Assembly (NCBI RefSeq): GCF_003967075.1
Contig: NZ_AP018664.1
Location: 1,054,001-1,118,000 of the forward strand
Length of the DNA stretch: 64,000 nucleotides
Direction of reading: 5' to 3'
From: Sphingobium amiense
Lineage (GTDB): Bacteria; Pseudomonadota; Alphaproteobacteria; Sphingomonadales; Sphingomonadaceae
Shown here piece after piece: positions 41,610-51,378 of the stretch. Each line of letters opens with the position of its first letter. The first letter of the stretch is position 1. The translations under genes and the position numbers were made by a program. The notes below the pieces were generated by a model. That model did no database searches and was not told the origin of the DNA. It saw only the letters and a list, made by a program, of their open reading frames with translations.

Positions 41610-42628
41610 CCCGGCACGAAACATTCACCGCGACGACGCACGATGAAACGGCAGCCGGACGGCGCAAGGCCATGCTGCACAGCGCGATGGGACCGGCGAT
41701 CGCTGCGGCGCTTGACGATCCCCGCGTCATCGAGATCATGGTCAATCCCGATGGCGCCCTGCGGCTCGACCTGCTGGGTGAAGGACGTGTCGATACCGAT
41801 ATTGTCCTTGGGCCCAGCGAAGTCGAACGGATCATCCGCCTGGTCGCCTCGCATGTGCGCACGGAGGTTCATGCCGACGCACCCATATTATCAGCGGAAC
41901 TGCCGCCGCAGGCCGAAGGAAGGGTCGGCGAGCGCTTTGAGGCGATCCTGCCGCCGGTCGCGGTCGGCCCCTGCTTCGCGATCCGCAAGCCGGCATCCCG
42001 GCCCTACAGCATGGACGATTATGTCAGAGATGGCATCATCAACCATACCGCTGCGGCGCTTTTGCGTCGCGCGGTGCATGAGCGGTGGAACATCCTTGTC
42101 GCCGGCGGCACTAGTTCAGGAAAGACGACCCTCGCCAATGCCCTGCTGGGTGAGATTGGGGCGAGTGAGGAACGGCTGATCCTGATCGAAGACACGCGCG
42201 AATTGCAAAGCCCCTCGGTCGATACCGTGGCGCTGCGCACGCGGGCGGGCATCGTCACCATGACTGACCTGGTGCGTTCCACGCTCCGATTGCGGCCCGA
42301 TCGGATCATCGTGGGTGAGGTGAGGGGACCCGAAGCCCTCGACATGCTCAAGGCCTGGAATACGGGTCATCCCGGGGGGATTGCGACGGTTCACGCCAAT
42401 GGTTCCGCCGCTGCGCTCAACCGTATCGAAAGCCTGGTGCAGGAGGCCGTGGCGACGGTTCCGCGCGCCCTCATCGCAGAAGCCATCGACCTCATCGTTT
42501 TTCTGTCCGGTCGTGGCGCATCGCGGCGCGTCACCAGCCTCGCGCGCGTCGATGGTCTCGACCCGCAGGGTGGCTACCGGCTCATCGAACTCCTCGTCCC
42601 TCCAACCCCCACAGGATTAGCTTTATGA
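41606..42628 (+). CDS. trbB: TrbB, secretion ATPase (VirB11 type)
   Basis: A 340-aa hexameric ATPase that powers pilus and substrate switching. Walker A is VAGGTSSGKTTLANALL; the Asp box ERLILIEDTRELQSP, Walker B LRLRPDRIIVGEVRGPEAL and the His box TGHPGGIATVHANG are all present. GTG start overlaps the RHH stop. First gene of the complete trbBCDEJLFGI set. Confidence 0.95.
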   Translation: MTRHETFTATTHDETAAGRRKAMLHSAMGPAIAAALDDPRVIEIMVNPDGALRLDLLGEGRVDTDIVLGPSEVERIIRLVASHVRTEVHADAPILSAELPPQAEGRVGERFEAILPPVAVGPCFAIRKPASRPYSMDDYVRDGIINHTAAALLRRAVHERWNILVAGGTSSGKTTLANALLGEIGASEERLILIEDTRELQSPSVDTVALRTRAGIVTMTDLVRSTLRLRPDRIIVGEVRGPEALDMLKAWNTGHPGGIATVHANGSAAALNRIESLVQEAVATVPRALIAEAIDLIVFLSGRGASRRVTSLARVDGLDPQGGYRLIELLVPPTPTGLAL

Positions 42629-42972
42629 CCAGAATATCATTCTCTCGACCATCCATCCTTCGCGGCGCCGGGTCCGTCGCCCTCATGCTCGCCGCTGGTC
42701 TTGCCATGGCTTCGGCCGCCGCGCATGCCGCCGGATCCGGCATGCCCTGGGAACAGCCGCTCGAACAGGTGCTGGAATCGGTGCAGGGACCGGTGGCGAA
42801 GATCGTCGCCGTGATCATCATCATTACGACCGGCCTCACGCTTGCCTTTGGCGAGACCTCGGGTGGATTTCGCCGCCTGATCCAGATCGTATTCGGCCTT
42901 TCCATCGCTTTTGCCGCATCGTCCTTCTTCCTTTCCTTCTTCAGCTTCGGCGGCGGGGCGCTCGTGGCATGA
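42625..42972 (+). CDS. trbC: TrbC, conjugative pilin (VirB2 type)
   Basis: A 115-aa prepilin with a long signal peptide (GSVALMLAAGLAMASAAAHA), cleaved near AHAAGSG, and two membrane helices (VAKIVAVIIIITTGLTLAF and IQIVFGLSIAFAASSFFL). Mature subunits would be processed or cyclised by TraF (32718-33290). ATGA-coupled on both sides. Confidence 0.92.
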   Translation: MTRISFSRPSILRGAGSVALMLAAGLAMASAAAHAAGSGMPWEQPLEQVLESVQGPVAKIVAVIIIITTGLTLAFGETSGGFRRLIQIVFGLSIAFAASSFFLSFFSFGGGALVA

Positions 42973-43229
42973 GCGCGATCAAGGGCTTCGAGGTCCCCAT
43001 CCATGCGAGCCTTGCCTCGCCCATCTTGCTGGGCGGGGCGCCCCGGGGCCTGTCGATCCTTAATGGCACCCTGGCCGCTGCGATCGGCCTTGGCCTTCAG
43101 ATATGGCTGGTCGGGATTGCGGCATGGGCGATCGGGCACAGCATCGCGGTCATAGCGACCCGCCGCGATCCTGATTTTGCGCCCGTCCTGCTTCGCCATC
43201 TCCGCCAGAAGGGATATTGGGCATGCTGA
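42969..43229 (+). CDS. trbD: TrbD (VirB3 type)
   Basis: An 86-aa inner-membrane protein. Typical features are FEVPIHASLASPILLGGAPR at the N-terminus and one hydrophobic hairpin (LAAAIGLGLQIWLVGIAAWA), then RRDPDFAPVLLRHLRQKGYW. It partners TrbE; its stop lies 4 bases inside the trbE start. Confidence 0.92.
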   Translation: MSAIKGFEVPIHASLASPILLGGAPRGLSILNGTLAAAIGLGLQIWLVGIAAWAIGHSIAVIATRRDPDFAPVLLRHLRQKGYWAC

Positions 43230-45673
43230 ACCTGTCTGAATATCGCTCCCGCGCCGACCGCATTGCCGACCATCTGCCTTGGGCCGCGCTCGTCGCGCCC
43301 GGCGTGGTCCTTAACAAGGATGGCAGTTTCCAGCGCACATTCCGCTTCCGTGGGCCAGACCTTGAGAGCGCAACGGAAGCGGAACTGGTCGCCACCTGCG
43401 CGCGCGCGAATAATGTTTTGAAAAGGCTCGGTTCGGGCTGGGCGATTTTCTTCGAGGCCCACCGACGGGAAGCGCAGGGTTATCCCGATGGCGTTTTCGT
43501 CGATCCTGCTTCCTGGCTCGTGGATCAGGAACGGCGTGCGCAATTCGCGTCTCACGAGCAGCATTTCGAAAGCGTATATCATGCAACCCTCCTGTGGCTG
43601 CCGCCTGCTGACAGCAGCGATGCGGCTGGACGGCATCTTGTCGAGCGCGAAGGGAAGGTCAGGCAGCGTGATTGGCGTCAGGCGCTCGGCGGCTTCATTG
43701 CCGAGACAGCGCGGATCATCGATCTGTTCAGTTCTTTCATGCCTGAAATTCAGCCGCTGGATGATGTCGCAACCCTGACCTTTCTCCATGCGGCCGTGTC
43801 GGACCGGGATAATGGCGTGCATGTTCCCGAGACACCCTTCTATCTCGACGGCCTGCTGGCGGACACGCCGCTTGTCGGCGGTCTCGAACCCCGCCTCGGT
43901 GGGCAGCACATCCGTACGCTGACGCTGCTCGGCTTCCCCAATATGAGCAGGCCAGGCCTGCTCGACGCTCTCAATCACCAGGATTTCGGCTATCGCTGGG
44001 CTACGCGCTACATCGTGCTCGATAAGAGCGACGCCACCCGCGCGCTGACAAAGCTCCGGCGGCAATGGTTCAACAAGCGCAAATCGGTCGCGGCGCTGCT
44101 GCGCGAGATAATGTACAATCAGCCAGCCCAGCTGCTTGACAGCGACGCAGACAACAAGGTGATCGACGCGGACCTCGCTCTGCAGGCGCTCGGCGGCGAT
44201 CATGTCGCCTTCGGATATCTGACCACCACGATCACGGTGATGGATCGCGATACCGCCGCTGTCGACGCGAAGGTCCGTGCCGTCGAGCGGGTTGTGAACG
44301 GTCTTGGCTTCACCTGTATCCGCGAAACCGTCAATGCGGTCGAGGCCTGGTTGTCGGGCCTGCCCGGGCAGGTCTATGCCAATGTGAGACAGCCGCTGGT
44401 GCACAGCCTCAATCTTGCCCATCTGATGCCGCTTTCCGCCGTCTGGGCCGGACCTCATGGCAATCGCCACCTCGCCGGGTCGCCGCTTTTCCAGGCAAAG
44501 ACCAGCGGATCGACACCATTTCGCCTGTCGACCCATGTCGGCGACGTTGGGCATATGATGGTGGTGGGGCCAACCGGCGCGGGAAAATCGGTTCTCCTTT
44601 CCTTCATCGCTTTGCAGTTCCGCCGCTATGCCGGTGCCCGCGTCATCATGTTCGACATGGGCCGCTCGGCGCGCGCGGCGGTGCTTGCCATGGGTGGAAG
44701 CCATCATGCGCTGGGTGCCGGTGATGGGGAAGGCGATCTGCTTTCCTTCCAGCCGTTGTGCGACATCGACAGGGAAAGCGAGCGCGGCTGGGCGGCCGAA
44801 TGGCTGGGCGGCATTTTCGCGCAGGAACGGGTGCTGCTGACCCCCGAGATCAAGGACGCGCTCTGGTCGGCGCTCTCCAGCCTGGCAACGGCCCCTGTCG
44901 AACAACGGACGCTGACCGGCCTGTCGCTTCTTCTCCAGTCCAATGCCCTTCGGCTGGCGCTCGCGCCCTATATGCTGGATGGCAGCCATGGCGGATATCT
45001 GGACGCCGCGGAGGAGCGCCTCGCGCAGCGCGATGTCCAATGTTTCGAAACCGAGGCGCTGATGGGGCGCAAGGGTCTGGCCGCTCCGGTCCTGACCTAT
45101 CTGTTCCATCGGATCGAGCAACGCTTTGATGGCCGGCCGACACTGATGATTCTGGACGAGGCCTGGAGCCTGTTTGACGATCCGCTCTTCGCCGCGCGCA
45201 TCCGGGAATGGCTGAAGACCCTCCGGAAAAAGAATGTGGCGGTGCTGTTCGCGACACAGAGCCTGGCCGATATCAGCGAGAGCAGCATCGCGCCCGCCAT
45301 CATCGAAAGCTGTCCGCAGCGCATCCTGCTTCCCAATGATCGGGCGGTCGAACCGCAATCGCGGGCAGCCTATGAGCGTTTCGGCCTCAATACGCGCCAG
45401 ATCGAGCTCATCAGCCGCGCAACGCCGAAGCGGCATTATTATCTCCAGTCCCAACGCGGCAACCGTCTGTTCGAACTGGATCTGGGACGGGTGGCCCTCG
45501 CTCTATGCGGTGCGTCTGACCCCGACAGCCAGAGCCGGATCGATGCGATCATCACGGAGCATGGGCTGGACGACTTCGCGGGCCATTTCCTGCGCGGCTG
45601 CGGCCTCCCGGCAGCAGCGGACGATCTTGAGCTTTTCCCATCCCCTGCTTCCTTCCAGTCCAAGGAGAAATGA
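43223..45673 (+). CDS. trbE: TrbE, secretion ATPase (VirB4 type)
   Basis: An 816-aa ATPase, the largest motor of the channel. ATG 43223 (MLNLSEYRSRADRIADHLPW) is preferred over TTG 43217 because AAGGGA precedes it. Walker A is VVGPTGAGKSVLLSFIALQF; Walker B is PTLMILDEAWSLFDDPLF, followed by the RKKNVAVLFATQSLADI sensor region. Full length for TrbE/CagE. Confidence 0.95.
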   Translation: MLNLSEYRSRADRIADHLPWAALVAPGVVLNKDGSFQRTFRFRGPDLESATEAELVATCARANNVLKRLGSGWAIFFEAHRREAQGYPDGVFVDPASWLVDQERRAQFASHEQHFESVYHATLLWLPPADSSDAAGRHLVEREGKVRQRDWRQALGGFIAETARIIDLFSSFMPEIQPLDDVATLTFLHAAVSDRDNGVHVPETPFYLDGLLADTPLVGGLEPRLGGQHIRTLTLLGFPNMSRPGLLDALNHQDFGYRWATRYIVLDKSDATRALTKLRRQWFNKRKSVAALLREIMYNQPAQLLDSDADNKVIDADLALQALGGDHVAFGYLTTTITVMDRDTAAVDAKVRAVERVVNGLGFTCIRETVNAVEAWLSGLPGQVYANVRQPLVHSLNLAHLMPLSAVWAGPHGNRHLAGSPLFQAKTSGSTPFRLSTHVGDVGHMMVVGPTGAGKSVLLSFIALQFRRYAGARVIMFDMGRSARAAVLAMGGSHHALGAGDGEGDLLSFQPLCDIDRESERGWAAEWLGGIFAQERVLLTPEIKDALWSALSSLATAPVEQRTLTGLSLLLQSNALRLALAPYMLDGSHGGYLDAAEERLAQRDVQCFETEALMGRKGLAAPVLTYLFHRIEQRFDGRPTLMILDEAWSLFDDPLFAARIREWLKTLRKKNVAVLFATQSLADISESSIAPAIIESCPQRILLPNDRAVEPQSRAAYERFGLNTRQIELISRATPKRHYYLQSQRGNRLFELDLGRVALALCGASDPDSQSRIDAIITEHGLDDFAGHFLRGCGLPAAADDLELFPSPASFQSKEK

Positions 45674-45674
45674 G

Positions 45675-46424
45675 ATGAAAGCGCGCATTCCGCTCCGCAA
45701 ATATCTGGTGGCTTCTGTCCTCGCATTGGGCGGCGCCGGTGCGATCGGCGGTGGTCTGCTCCTCCAGAGCCGGCCCGCTTATGCCATGCCCGTATTCGAC
45801 AGCGCCAATTATGCGCAGAACCTGCTGACCGCTGCCCGAACGCTCCAGCAGATCAACCAGCAGATCCAGTCGCTCCAGAATGAAGCGTCGATGCTGACCA
45901 ACATGGCGAAGAATCTGAGCCGCATCAGCTTTCCCGAACTCACCGAGCTGACGAATAAATTGCGCGCCGTCGATCAGTTGATGGCGGCCGCCCAGGGCAT
46001 CGACTTTCGGATCGACACGCTCGACAGCCAGTTCAAGCGGTTGTTTCCCGACAATTACGACGCTGCGATGCGCAGCGACGAACGCCTGGCAGCGGCGCGG
46101 GAACGTTTCAACGCTGCCAAGGATGCGTATCAACAGTCCATGCGCATCCAGTCGCAGGTGGTGGGCAACGTCGCCCAGGACGCTGACGCCATCGAAACGC
46201 TTGTAGGGAAAAGCCAGGGCGCCGAGGGCGCATTGCAGGCGGCCCAGGCGACCAACCAGTTGCTGGCATTGGCCACCAAGCAGCAGCTTCAGATCCAGAA
46301 TATGATGGCCGCGCATTTCCGCGCGCAGGCGGTCGAAGAGGCGCGCCGGATCCAGGCGGAAGCCGATGCGCGGGCGGCGACCAGGCACTTTCTTGGGTCC
46401 GGCACCGCCTATAACCGGAATTGA
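45675..46424 (+). CDS. trbJ: TrbJ (VirB5-like)
   Basis: A 249-aa periplasmic protein, likely a pilus-tip or mating-pair component. The signal peptide (LVASVLALGGAGAIGGGLLL) ends near AYAMPVFD, where Pro-Val-Phe-Asp after the cleavage site is typical of TrbJ. Long coiled-coil helices follow (LLTAARTLQQINQQIQSLQN). It starts 1 bp after the trbE stop with AAGGAG. Confidence 0.9.
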   Translation: MKARIPLRKYLVASVLALGGAGAIGGGLLLQSRPAYAMPVFDSANYAQNLLTAARTLQQINQQIQSLQNEASMLTNMAKNLSRISFPELTELTNKLRAVDQLMAAAQGIDFRIDTLDSQFKRLFPDNYDAAMRSDERLAAARERFNAAKDAYQQSMRIQSQVVGNVAQDADAIETLVGKSQGAEGALQAAQATNQLLALATKQQLQIQNMMAAHFRAQAVEEARRIQAEADARAATRHFLGSGTAYNRN

Positions 46425-46550
46425 GATGAGGCAGCGCCGGTCCCGCCGCTCCCCCACGGCCGGACGCTGCCTCGTCGCGGAGCCTCGCTCATCAATGGCC
46501 CCTCTCGCAGCGGGGCTCCGCGACACCAAAGTCCATGAGGACCCTGTCTC

Positions 46551-47846
46551 ATGAATGATCTCAATGTCATCGACCAATTTCTCGCGGCCTTCATCGCTTA
46601 TATCGACAGCGGCTTCGGCCTGCTCGGCGGTGATGTGCGGTTCTTGACGGCCACGCTGATCGGCATCGACATGACCCTCGCAGGGCTTTTCTGGGCGATG
46701 GGCGGCGAGCATGATGTGATCGGGCGGTTCCTGAAGAAAATCCTCTTCGTTGGCGCCTTTGCCTTCATCATCAACAGCTTCTCCTCTCTTTCCGAAATCA
46801 TCTTCCGTTCCTTTGCCGCGGCCGGGCTGACGGCGGGTGGGGGCAGCATCTCGGCGGAGGATCTGCTGAAGCCCGGAAGGTTGGCCGGAGCCGGTTTCGA
46901 GGCGGCGTGGCCGCTGCTCGATCAGGCGTCCGATCTGATGGGGTTCACCAGCTTTTTCGACAATTTTCTGACGATCGCCATTTTGCTGTTCGCCTGGGTG
47001 ATCGTCATTCTGGCCTTCTTCATCCTTGCCGTGCAGATGTTCGTCACCGTGATCGAGTTCAAGCTCGTGTCGCTGGCGGGTTTCATTCTCGTTCCCTTCG
47101 CGCTCTGGAACCGCACGAGCTTCCTCGCTGAACGCGTGCTGGGTCATGTCGTGAGTTCCGGCATCAAGGTCATGGTGCTGGGCGTGATTGTCGGGATCGG
47201 CTCCAGCTTCTTTTCGCAGATGGTAGATGCCCTCAAGGGGCAGGAACCCGACATCGGCGCCGCCATGAGCCTGGTGCTGGCGGCGCTGGCCCTTTTCGGC
47301 CTTGGCATCTTTGCGCCTGCCATGGCGTCGGGCCTTGCCGCCGGAGCGCCGCAATTGGGAGCGGGCGCCGCCGTTGGCAGCGTGGCTGGTGCCGCCGGGG
47401 TCACGGTTCTGGGCGGTGCCGCCGCGATCGGTGGCGGCCGAGCGCTTGCCGGTGGCGCACTATCCGCGATCCGGGCCGGCACCATGATGGGGACGGCGGC
47501 GCAGGCAGCCTACAAGCTAGGCCAGGAGACTTCCGGCTCGTCGGGCATGGCTGCCGGCCTGAGTGGTGTCGCCACGGCAGCCGGACATGCTGTCCGCAAC
47601 AAGGCTGTAAGCAGCCTGGGTATCGCCGACGCCGCCGAGCGTGGACGGGAGGCGGCCTGGTCGGCGCTGGGCACGGGCAGTGCAAAATCAGCCGGAGCAA
47701 AGCAGGGCGATGTACCGGACTGGGCGCAAGCGATGCAACGTCGGCAGGACGGGCGCGATCACCGTCACCTTGCCGCGCAGACATTGAAGGAAGGTGATCG
47801 CGGCGGCGCATCGGTCACCCCCGATATTCATGAAAAGGACGACTGA
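46551..47846 (+). CDS. trbL: TrbL (VirB6 type)
   Basis: A 431-aa polytopic inner-membrane channel protein with five to six helices (for example LFVGAFAFIINSFSSLSEII; ILLFAWVIVILAFFILAVQM; LVLAALALFGLGIFAPAMA). The Gly/Ala-rich C-terminus (AGAAGVTVLGGAAAIGGGRA) is typical of TrbL. The 126-bp gap after trbJ has no trbK-like entry-exclusion lipoprotein, which some related systems carry. Confidence 0.93.
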   Translation: MNDLNVIDQFLAAFIAYIDSGFGLLGGDVRFLTATLIGIDMTLAGLFWAMGGEHDVIGRFLKKILFVGAFAFIINSFSSLSEIIFRSFAAAGLTAGGGSISAEDLLKPGRLAGAGFEAAWPLLDQASDLMGFTSFFDNFLTIAILLFAWVIVILAFFILAVQMFVTVIEFKLVSLAGFILVPFALWNRTSFLAERVLGHVVSSGIKVMVLGVIVGIGSSFFSQMVDALKGQEPDIGAAMSLVLAALALFGLGIFAPAMASGLAAGAPQLGAGAAVGSVAGAAGVTVLGGAAAIGGGRALAGGALSAIRAGTMMGTAAQAAYKLGQETSGSSGMAAGLSGVATAAGHAVRNKAVSSLGIADAAERGREAAWSALGTGSAKSAGAKQGDVPDWAQAMQRRQDGRDHRHLAAQTLKEGDRGGASVTPDIHEKDD

Positions 47847-47847
47847 G

Positions 47848-48624
47848 ATGATCTTTCGACGAGCAGTCCAGCGTTATGGCCAGACTCCCGCGCCCGAAAC
47901 GCCGTACCAGCGAGCGGGCCAGCTCTGGGACGAGCGGATCGGAAGCGCGCGCGTGCAGGCGCGGAACTGGCGATTGATGGCTTTCGGTACGTTGGCCTTG
48001 TCGAGCGCAATGGCATCGGGCCTGGTCTGGCAATCGCTGCAAAGCCGCGTTGTGCCCTATGTTGTAGAGGTGGATCGACTGGGTGAGGCGAGGGCGGTGT
48101 CGCAGGCCGAGGCGGATTATCAGCCGACCGATCCGCAAATCGCCTATCAGCTGGCGCGCTTCATAGAGAATGTACGCGGCGTGTCGCTCGATCCTGTGCT
48201 GATGCGCCGGAACTGGTTGCAGGCTTATGATTTTGCCAGCGAACGGGGCGCCATTTTCCTGGGGGAATATGCGCGGGCGCGGCAACCCTTCGCCCGGATC
48301 GGTGAACAGACGGCGTCGGTGCAGGTGACGAGCGTCCTGCGCGCGTCGCACAGATCCTTTCAGGTGAAATGGACCGAAACAGAATATGAGCGGGGAAGCC
48401 AGGCGGGCTCGTCGCGTTGGACGGCAATATTGACCACCGTCACCAAGGTTCCACGAACCGCCGATGACCTCCGCCGCAATCCGCTCGGCGTCTATGTCGA
48501 TGCGATCGACTGGAGCCGGGAGATCGAGGATGACGCCTCTCAGGCGCGACCGGCCCGATCCCGGACAGCGGTGGCAACAGCCATTTCCACTCAATCGGCG
48601 AACATGATGGAGACGCAGCCATGA
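47848..48624 (+). CDS. trbF: TrbF (VirB8 type)
   Basis: A 258-aa assembly factor with one membrane helix (AFGTLALSSAMASGLVW) and a periplasmic NTF2-like domain (PYVVEVDRLGEARAVSQAEA, RWTAILTTVTKVPRTADDLR, NPLGVYVDAIDWSREI). The start ATG 47848 follows the trbL stop by 1 bp; the frame open to 47794 lies within trbL. Scaffold between the inner and outer complexes. Confidence 0.93.
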   Translation: MIFRRAVQRYGQTPAPETPYQRAGQLWDERIGSARVQARNWRLMAFGTLALSSAMASGLVWQSLQSRVVPYVVEVDRLGEARAVSQAEADYQPTDPQIAYQLARFIENVRGVSLDPVLMRRNWLQAYDFASERGAIFLGEYARARQPFARIGEQTASVQVTSVLRASHRSFQVKWTETEYERGSQAGSSRWTAILTTVTKVPRTADDLRRNPLGVYVDAIDWSREIEDDASQARPARSRTAVATAISTQSANMMETQP

Positions 48625-49478
48625 CCCGTATATCATCCACGTCGATTGTCATGCTGACCATGATTGCATCGCCCGCCATCGCCGATGGGAGCAATATGCC
48701 TGCGCGCGCGCATGATCGTGGCCCGGCAAATGTCGAGCTCGCCAATCGTAATGCCACGCTGGCGCCCAAAGCCGATGCGTTCCTGAATGCAGTGCAGGTC
48801 TATCCTTATTCGGCTGGGACGATCTACAAGCTGATCACCGCGCCCGAACGCATAACGGACATCGCGCTTGAGCAGGGGGAAACGCTCGTCTCCGTCGCGA
48901 GCGGCGATACCGTTCGCTGGGTCATAGGCGATACCTCTAGCGGCAATGGAGCGACCAAACGGACTCATATATTGGTCAAGCCCAGTCTGACGGGCCTGTC
49001 CACCAATTTGCTCATCACCACCAATCGCCGTGCCTACCATCTCGCGTTGATCAGCACCGGACGGACTGCGCTCACGGGTATTTCGTGGAGCTATCCCGAA
49101 GATGCCTTGCTGGCTCTGCGGCGCGCAAATGACGCGGCCCGTGCCGCCGAACCTATCGCGGCCGGAATTCAGGTCGAGCAGCTGCATTTCAATTATGCAA
49201 TTTCGGGCGATGCCCCGGCGTGGCGCCCGCTCCGTGCTTTTGATGATGGTCGGCAGACTTACATCGAGTTTCCGGTGACGATTGCCGTTGGCGATGCGCC
49301 GCCGCTATTTCTGGTCGCTGGCAAGGGGGAGGCACAGCTCGTCAATTATCGGCTCAGGGATCGCTTCTATATCGTCGACCGGATCTTTGACCAGGCTGAG
49401 CTGCGTTTTGGCGCCGGGAAGCAGCAGGTCGTGAGGATCACACGGACGGCCACGACTCGTCGGCGGAGGGCATCATGA
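48621..49478 (+). CDS. trbG: TrbG (VirB9 type)
   Basis: A 285-aa outer-membrane-complex protein. Signal sequence near the N-terminus (SIVMLTMIASPAIA); the VirB9 domain shows AVQVYPYSAGTIYKLITAPE, ITDIALEQGETLVSVASGDT, VRWVIGDTSSG and the C-terminal NYRLRDRFYIVDRIFDQAEL, LRFGAGKQQVVRITR. ATGA overlaps with trbF and trbI. Confidence 0.93.
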   Translation: MTRISSTSIVMLTMIASPAIADGSNMPARAHDRGPANVELANRNATLAPKADAFLNAVQVYPYSAGTIYKLITAPERITDIALEQGETLVSVASGDTVRWVIGDTSSGNGATKRTHILVKPSLTGLSTNLLITTNRRAYHLALISTGRTALTGISWSYPEDALLALRRANDAARAAEPIAAGIQVEQLHFNYAISGDAPAWRPLRAFDDGRQTYIEFPVTIAVGDAPPLFLVAGKGEAQLVNYRLRDRFYIVDRIFDQAELRFGAGKQQVVRITRTATTRRRRAS

Positions 49479-50737
49479 ACGGATCGGAGACGCAGGCCGA
49501 AAGCCCACAGAGTGGCGAACTGCCGGGAAACACCACCGTTCCCCCTTTATCGAAAGCAGTCCGGTCAAAGGAAAATCCGGCAACGCTGCAAATGCGGGCT
49601 CAGCCCGTGAGAGCGTTGAGATTCAGGCGCAATATTCTGGTGGGCGGTGTTGCCCTCTTCTCCGTTTCCATCGCGGCCACGTTGTGGTGGGCGCTGGCGC
49701 CGCATCGGCCCGTGACTATCAGCATGCCGGCGAATGAGGCCGATGCTTCCCGCCTGCCAGCGGATCAGTTGGCGGGATTGCCCAAAAGCTATGATGCGGT
49801 GCCCCAGTTGGGACCGCCGCTGCCCGGCGACCTGGGACGCCCGATCCTGAAGCGGCAACAGGAAGGGCATGACCTGATTGGCGCTCGACCGGATGACGCT
49901 GATGCCCGAGCAGCGGCGGCCGCCCGCGAGAAAGCCGCGGCCGATCTGCAAGCGGCCCGAGAGTCTTCACTGGTCGCGATTGCCGCGCAAAAGCGTGAAA
50001 CAGCAGCCAGCGCCGAAATGGCGTCGGCGACGCAGGTTGCGCCGACGGCAAACGTGCCGGAGGGGGCGGCCCCCGATAAGGATCTCGATCCAAACGGGCA
50101 GGAGAGGAAGCAGCGTTTCATGATGTCGTCCCAGGGGGAAAGCGACATCAATTCGCATAGGCTGGAGCCGCCCATGTCATCGAACATATTGTCAGCTGGG
50201 AGCGTGATTGCGGCAAGTTTGATCACTGGTCTGCGATCGGACCTCCCCGGCCTTGTGACCGCTCAGGTCTCGGAACATGTTTACGACAGTCCGAGCGGCC
50301 ATACCTTGCTCATTCCGCAGGGAGCGCGGCTGATCGGCCGCTATGATAGTGCCATCAGCTATGGGCAGAACCGCGCCTTGGTCATCTGGCAGCGCATTAT
50401 CATGCCCGACGGCAGTTCGATCCGGCTGGACAATGCACCGGCGACCGACGCATCCGGCTATGCGGGGCTAGTGGACAAGGTCGACTATCATGGTTTGCGA
50501 TTGCTGCAGGGGGTGGCGATATCGACCTTGCTGGGTGTTGGCGCCAATCTCTCCATTTCCGGTGAGAGCGATCTGGTGCGGGCTGTCCGCGAGGCGGCCC
50601 AGCAGAATGTGTCCCGGGCGGGCGATCAGCTCACCTCGCGCAATCTTCAGGTGCAGCCGACGATCATCATCCGTCCGGGAACGCCGGTGCGATTGCTTGT
50701 TCATCGCGATCTCGTCCTTCCTCCCTGGAAAGAATAG
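49475..50737 (+). CDS. trbI: TrbI (VirB10 type)
   Basis: A 420-aa protein spanning both membranes. A cytoplasmic N-tail, a single helix (LVGGVALFSVSIAATLWWAL), a Pro/Ala-rich linker and the C-terminal beta-barrel domain (LSAGSVIAASLITGLRSDLP, HTLLIPQGARLIGRYDSAIS, DATDASGYAGLVDKVDYHG-like stretch, QPTIIIRPGTPVRLLVHRDL). Last core trb gene. Confidence 0.94.
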   Translation: MNGSETQAESPQSGELPGNTTVPPLSKAVRSKENPATLQMRAQPVRALRFRRNILVGGVALFSVSIAATLWWALAPHRPVTISMPANEADASRLPADQLAGLPKSYDAVPQLGPPLPGDLGRPILKRQQEGHDLIGARPDDADARAAAAAREKAAADLQAARESSLVAIAAQKRETAASAEMASATQVAPTANVPEGAAPDKDLDPNGQERKQRFMMSSQGESDINSHRLEPPMSSNILSAGSVIAASLITGLRSDLPGLVTAQVSEHVYDSPSGHTLLIPQGARLIGRYDSAISYGQNRALVIWQRIIMPDGSSIRLDNAPATDASGYAGLVDKVDYHGLRLLQGVAISTLLGVGANLSISGESDLVRAVREAAQQNVSRAGDQLTSRNLQVQPTIIIRPGTPVRLLVHRDLVLPPWKE

Positions 50738-50746
50738 GAGTCGAAT

Positions 50747-50971
50747 ATGGCTGATCTGAAACTGCCGCGCATTCCTGATCGAACGCCGGTGAAGTGCACA
50801 ATTTCGATTCTCCCGCACCTCCATCAGGCAATTGTCGAATATGCGGCGTTGTACAGCCAGACTTACGGAAGGGAGGAGCCCATCACGGAGTTGATACCGG
50901 CGATGCTGGAGGCCTTTCTTGAAGGTGATCGAGTATTCGCCAAGCGCAGGAATGGGCCTAAGTCCGGCTGA
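50747..50971 (+). CDS. DUF2274 domain protein
   Basis: A 74-aa protein regularly encoded after trbI in these ICEs: MADLKLPRIPDRTPVKCTIS, then LPHLHQAIVEYAALYSQTYG and LIPAMLEAFLEGDRVFAKR. It may form an RHH-like or helical regulator. Nine bp after trbI with an AGGAG site, so it is the end of the trb transcript. Confidence 0.88.
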   Translation: MADLKLPRIPDRTPVKCTISILPHLHQAIVEYAALYSQTYGREEPITELIPAMLEAFLEGDRVFAKRRNGPKSG

Positions 50972-51351
50972 AACGATCAGTCCGCTAAGCATGTCTGGCG
51001 TGGTGACAGCCCTGTCGAGATGAACGCATTTGCAATCAACTGGAGTCTGCCTGCAATCTTTTGCGCACAACAACATTGGCGGTCCATGTGTGGACGGCGA
51101 TGGCTTCTCGCCATCGTTCCCGAGTTCGTGCGGAGCAGTGGGGGAGAGGGGGCAGCGCCATCCTTTCCTCGACAGAGCAAAGGATCTCGCCGGTGCCGTC
51201 GGCACGATCGGGGCAGGGCATCGTCCTGGCCCATGCGCAAGGATCGTCACGCGGCCGGCACGGTGGCTCGGTCGAAGCCGTCAGGCGAAAATAGAGCCGT
51301 GCCTGAAAGGCCGCGCCCAAGCCTTATTGATCTGGAAACGGTTTGCGCCTA
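50972..51351. other. 380-bp intergenic region after the trb operon
   Basis: No supported gene; overlapping frames of similar length on both strands are compositional. It probably marks the join between the conjugation module and the toxin-antitoxin cargo. Confidence 0.4.
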
Positions 51352-51369
51352 TATTCCTTACGTGGAATA
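51352..51369. promoter_or_regulatory. HigBA promoter dyad
   Basis: TATTCC (51352-51357) and GGAATA (51364-51369) form a 6-bp dyad with a 6-bp spacer, 9 bp before the toxin start. Position fits autorepression by the XRE antitoxin. Confidence 0.45.
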
Positions 51370-51378
51370 CAACTGCCG

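Noticed and set aside
43097..45454. 785-codon minus-strand open frame opposite trbE
   Set aside because: Mirror of trbE codon bias; no motif and no ribosome-binding site, while trbE is unmistakable.
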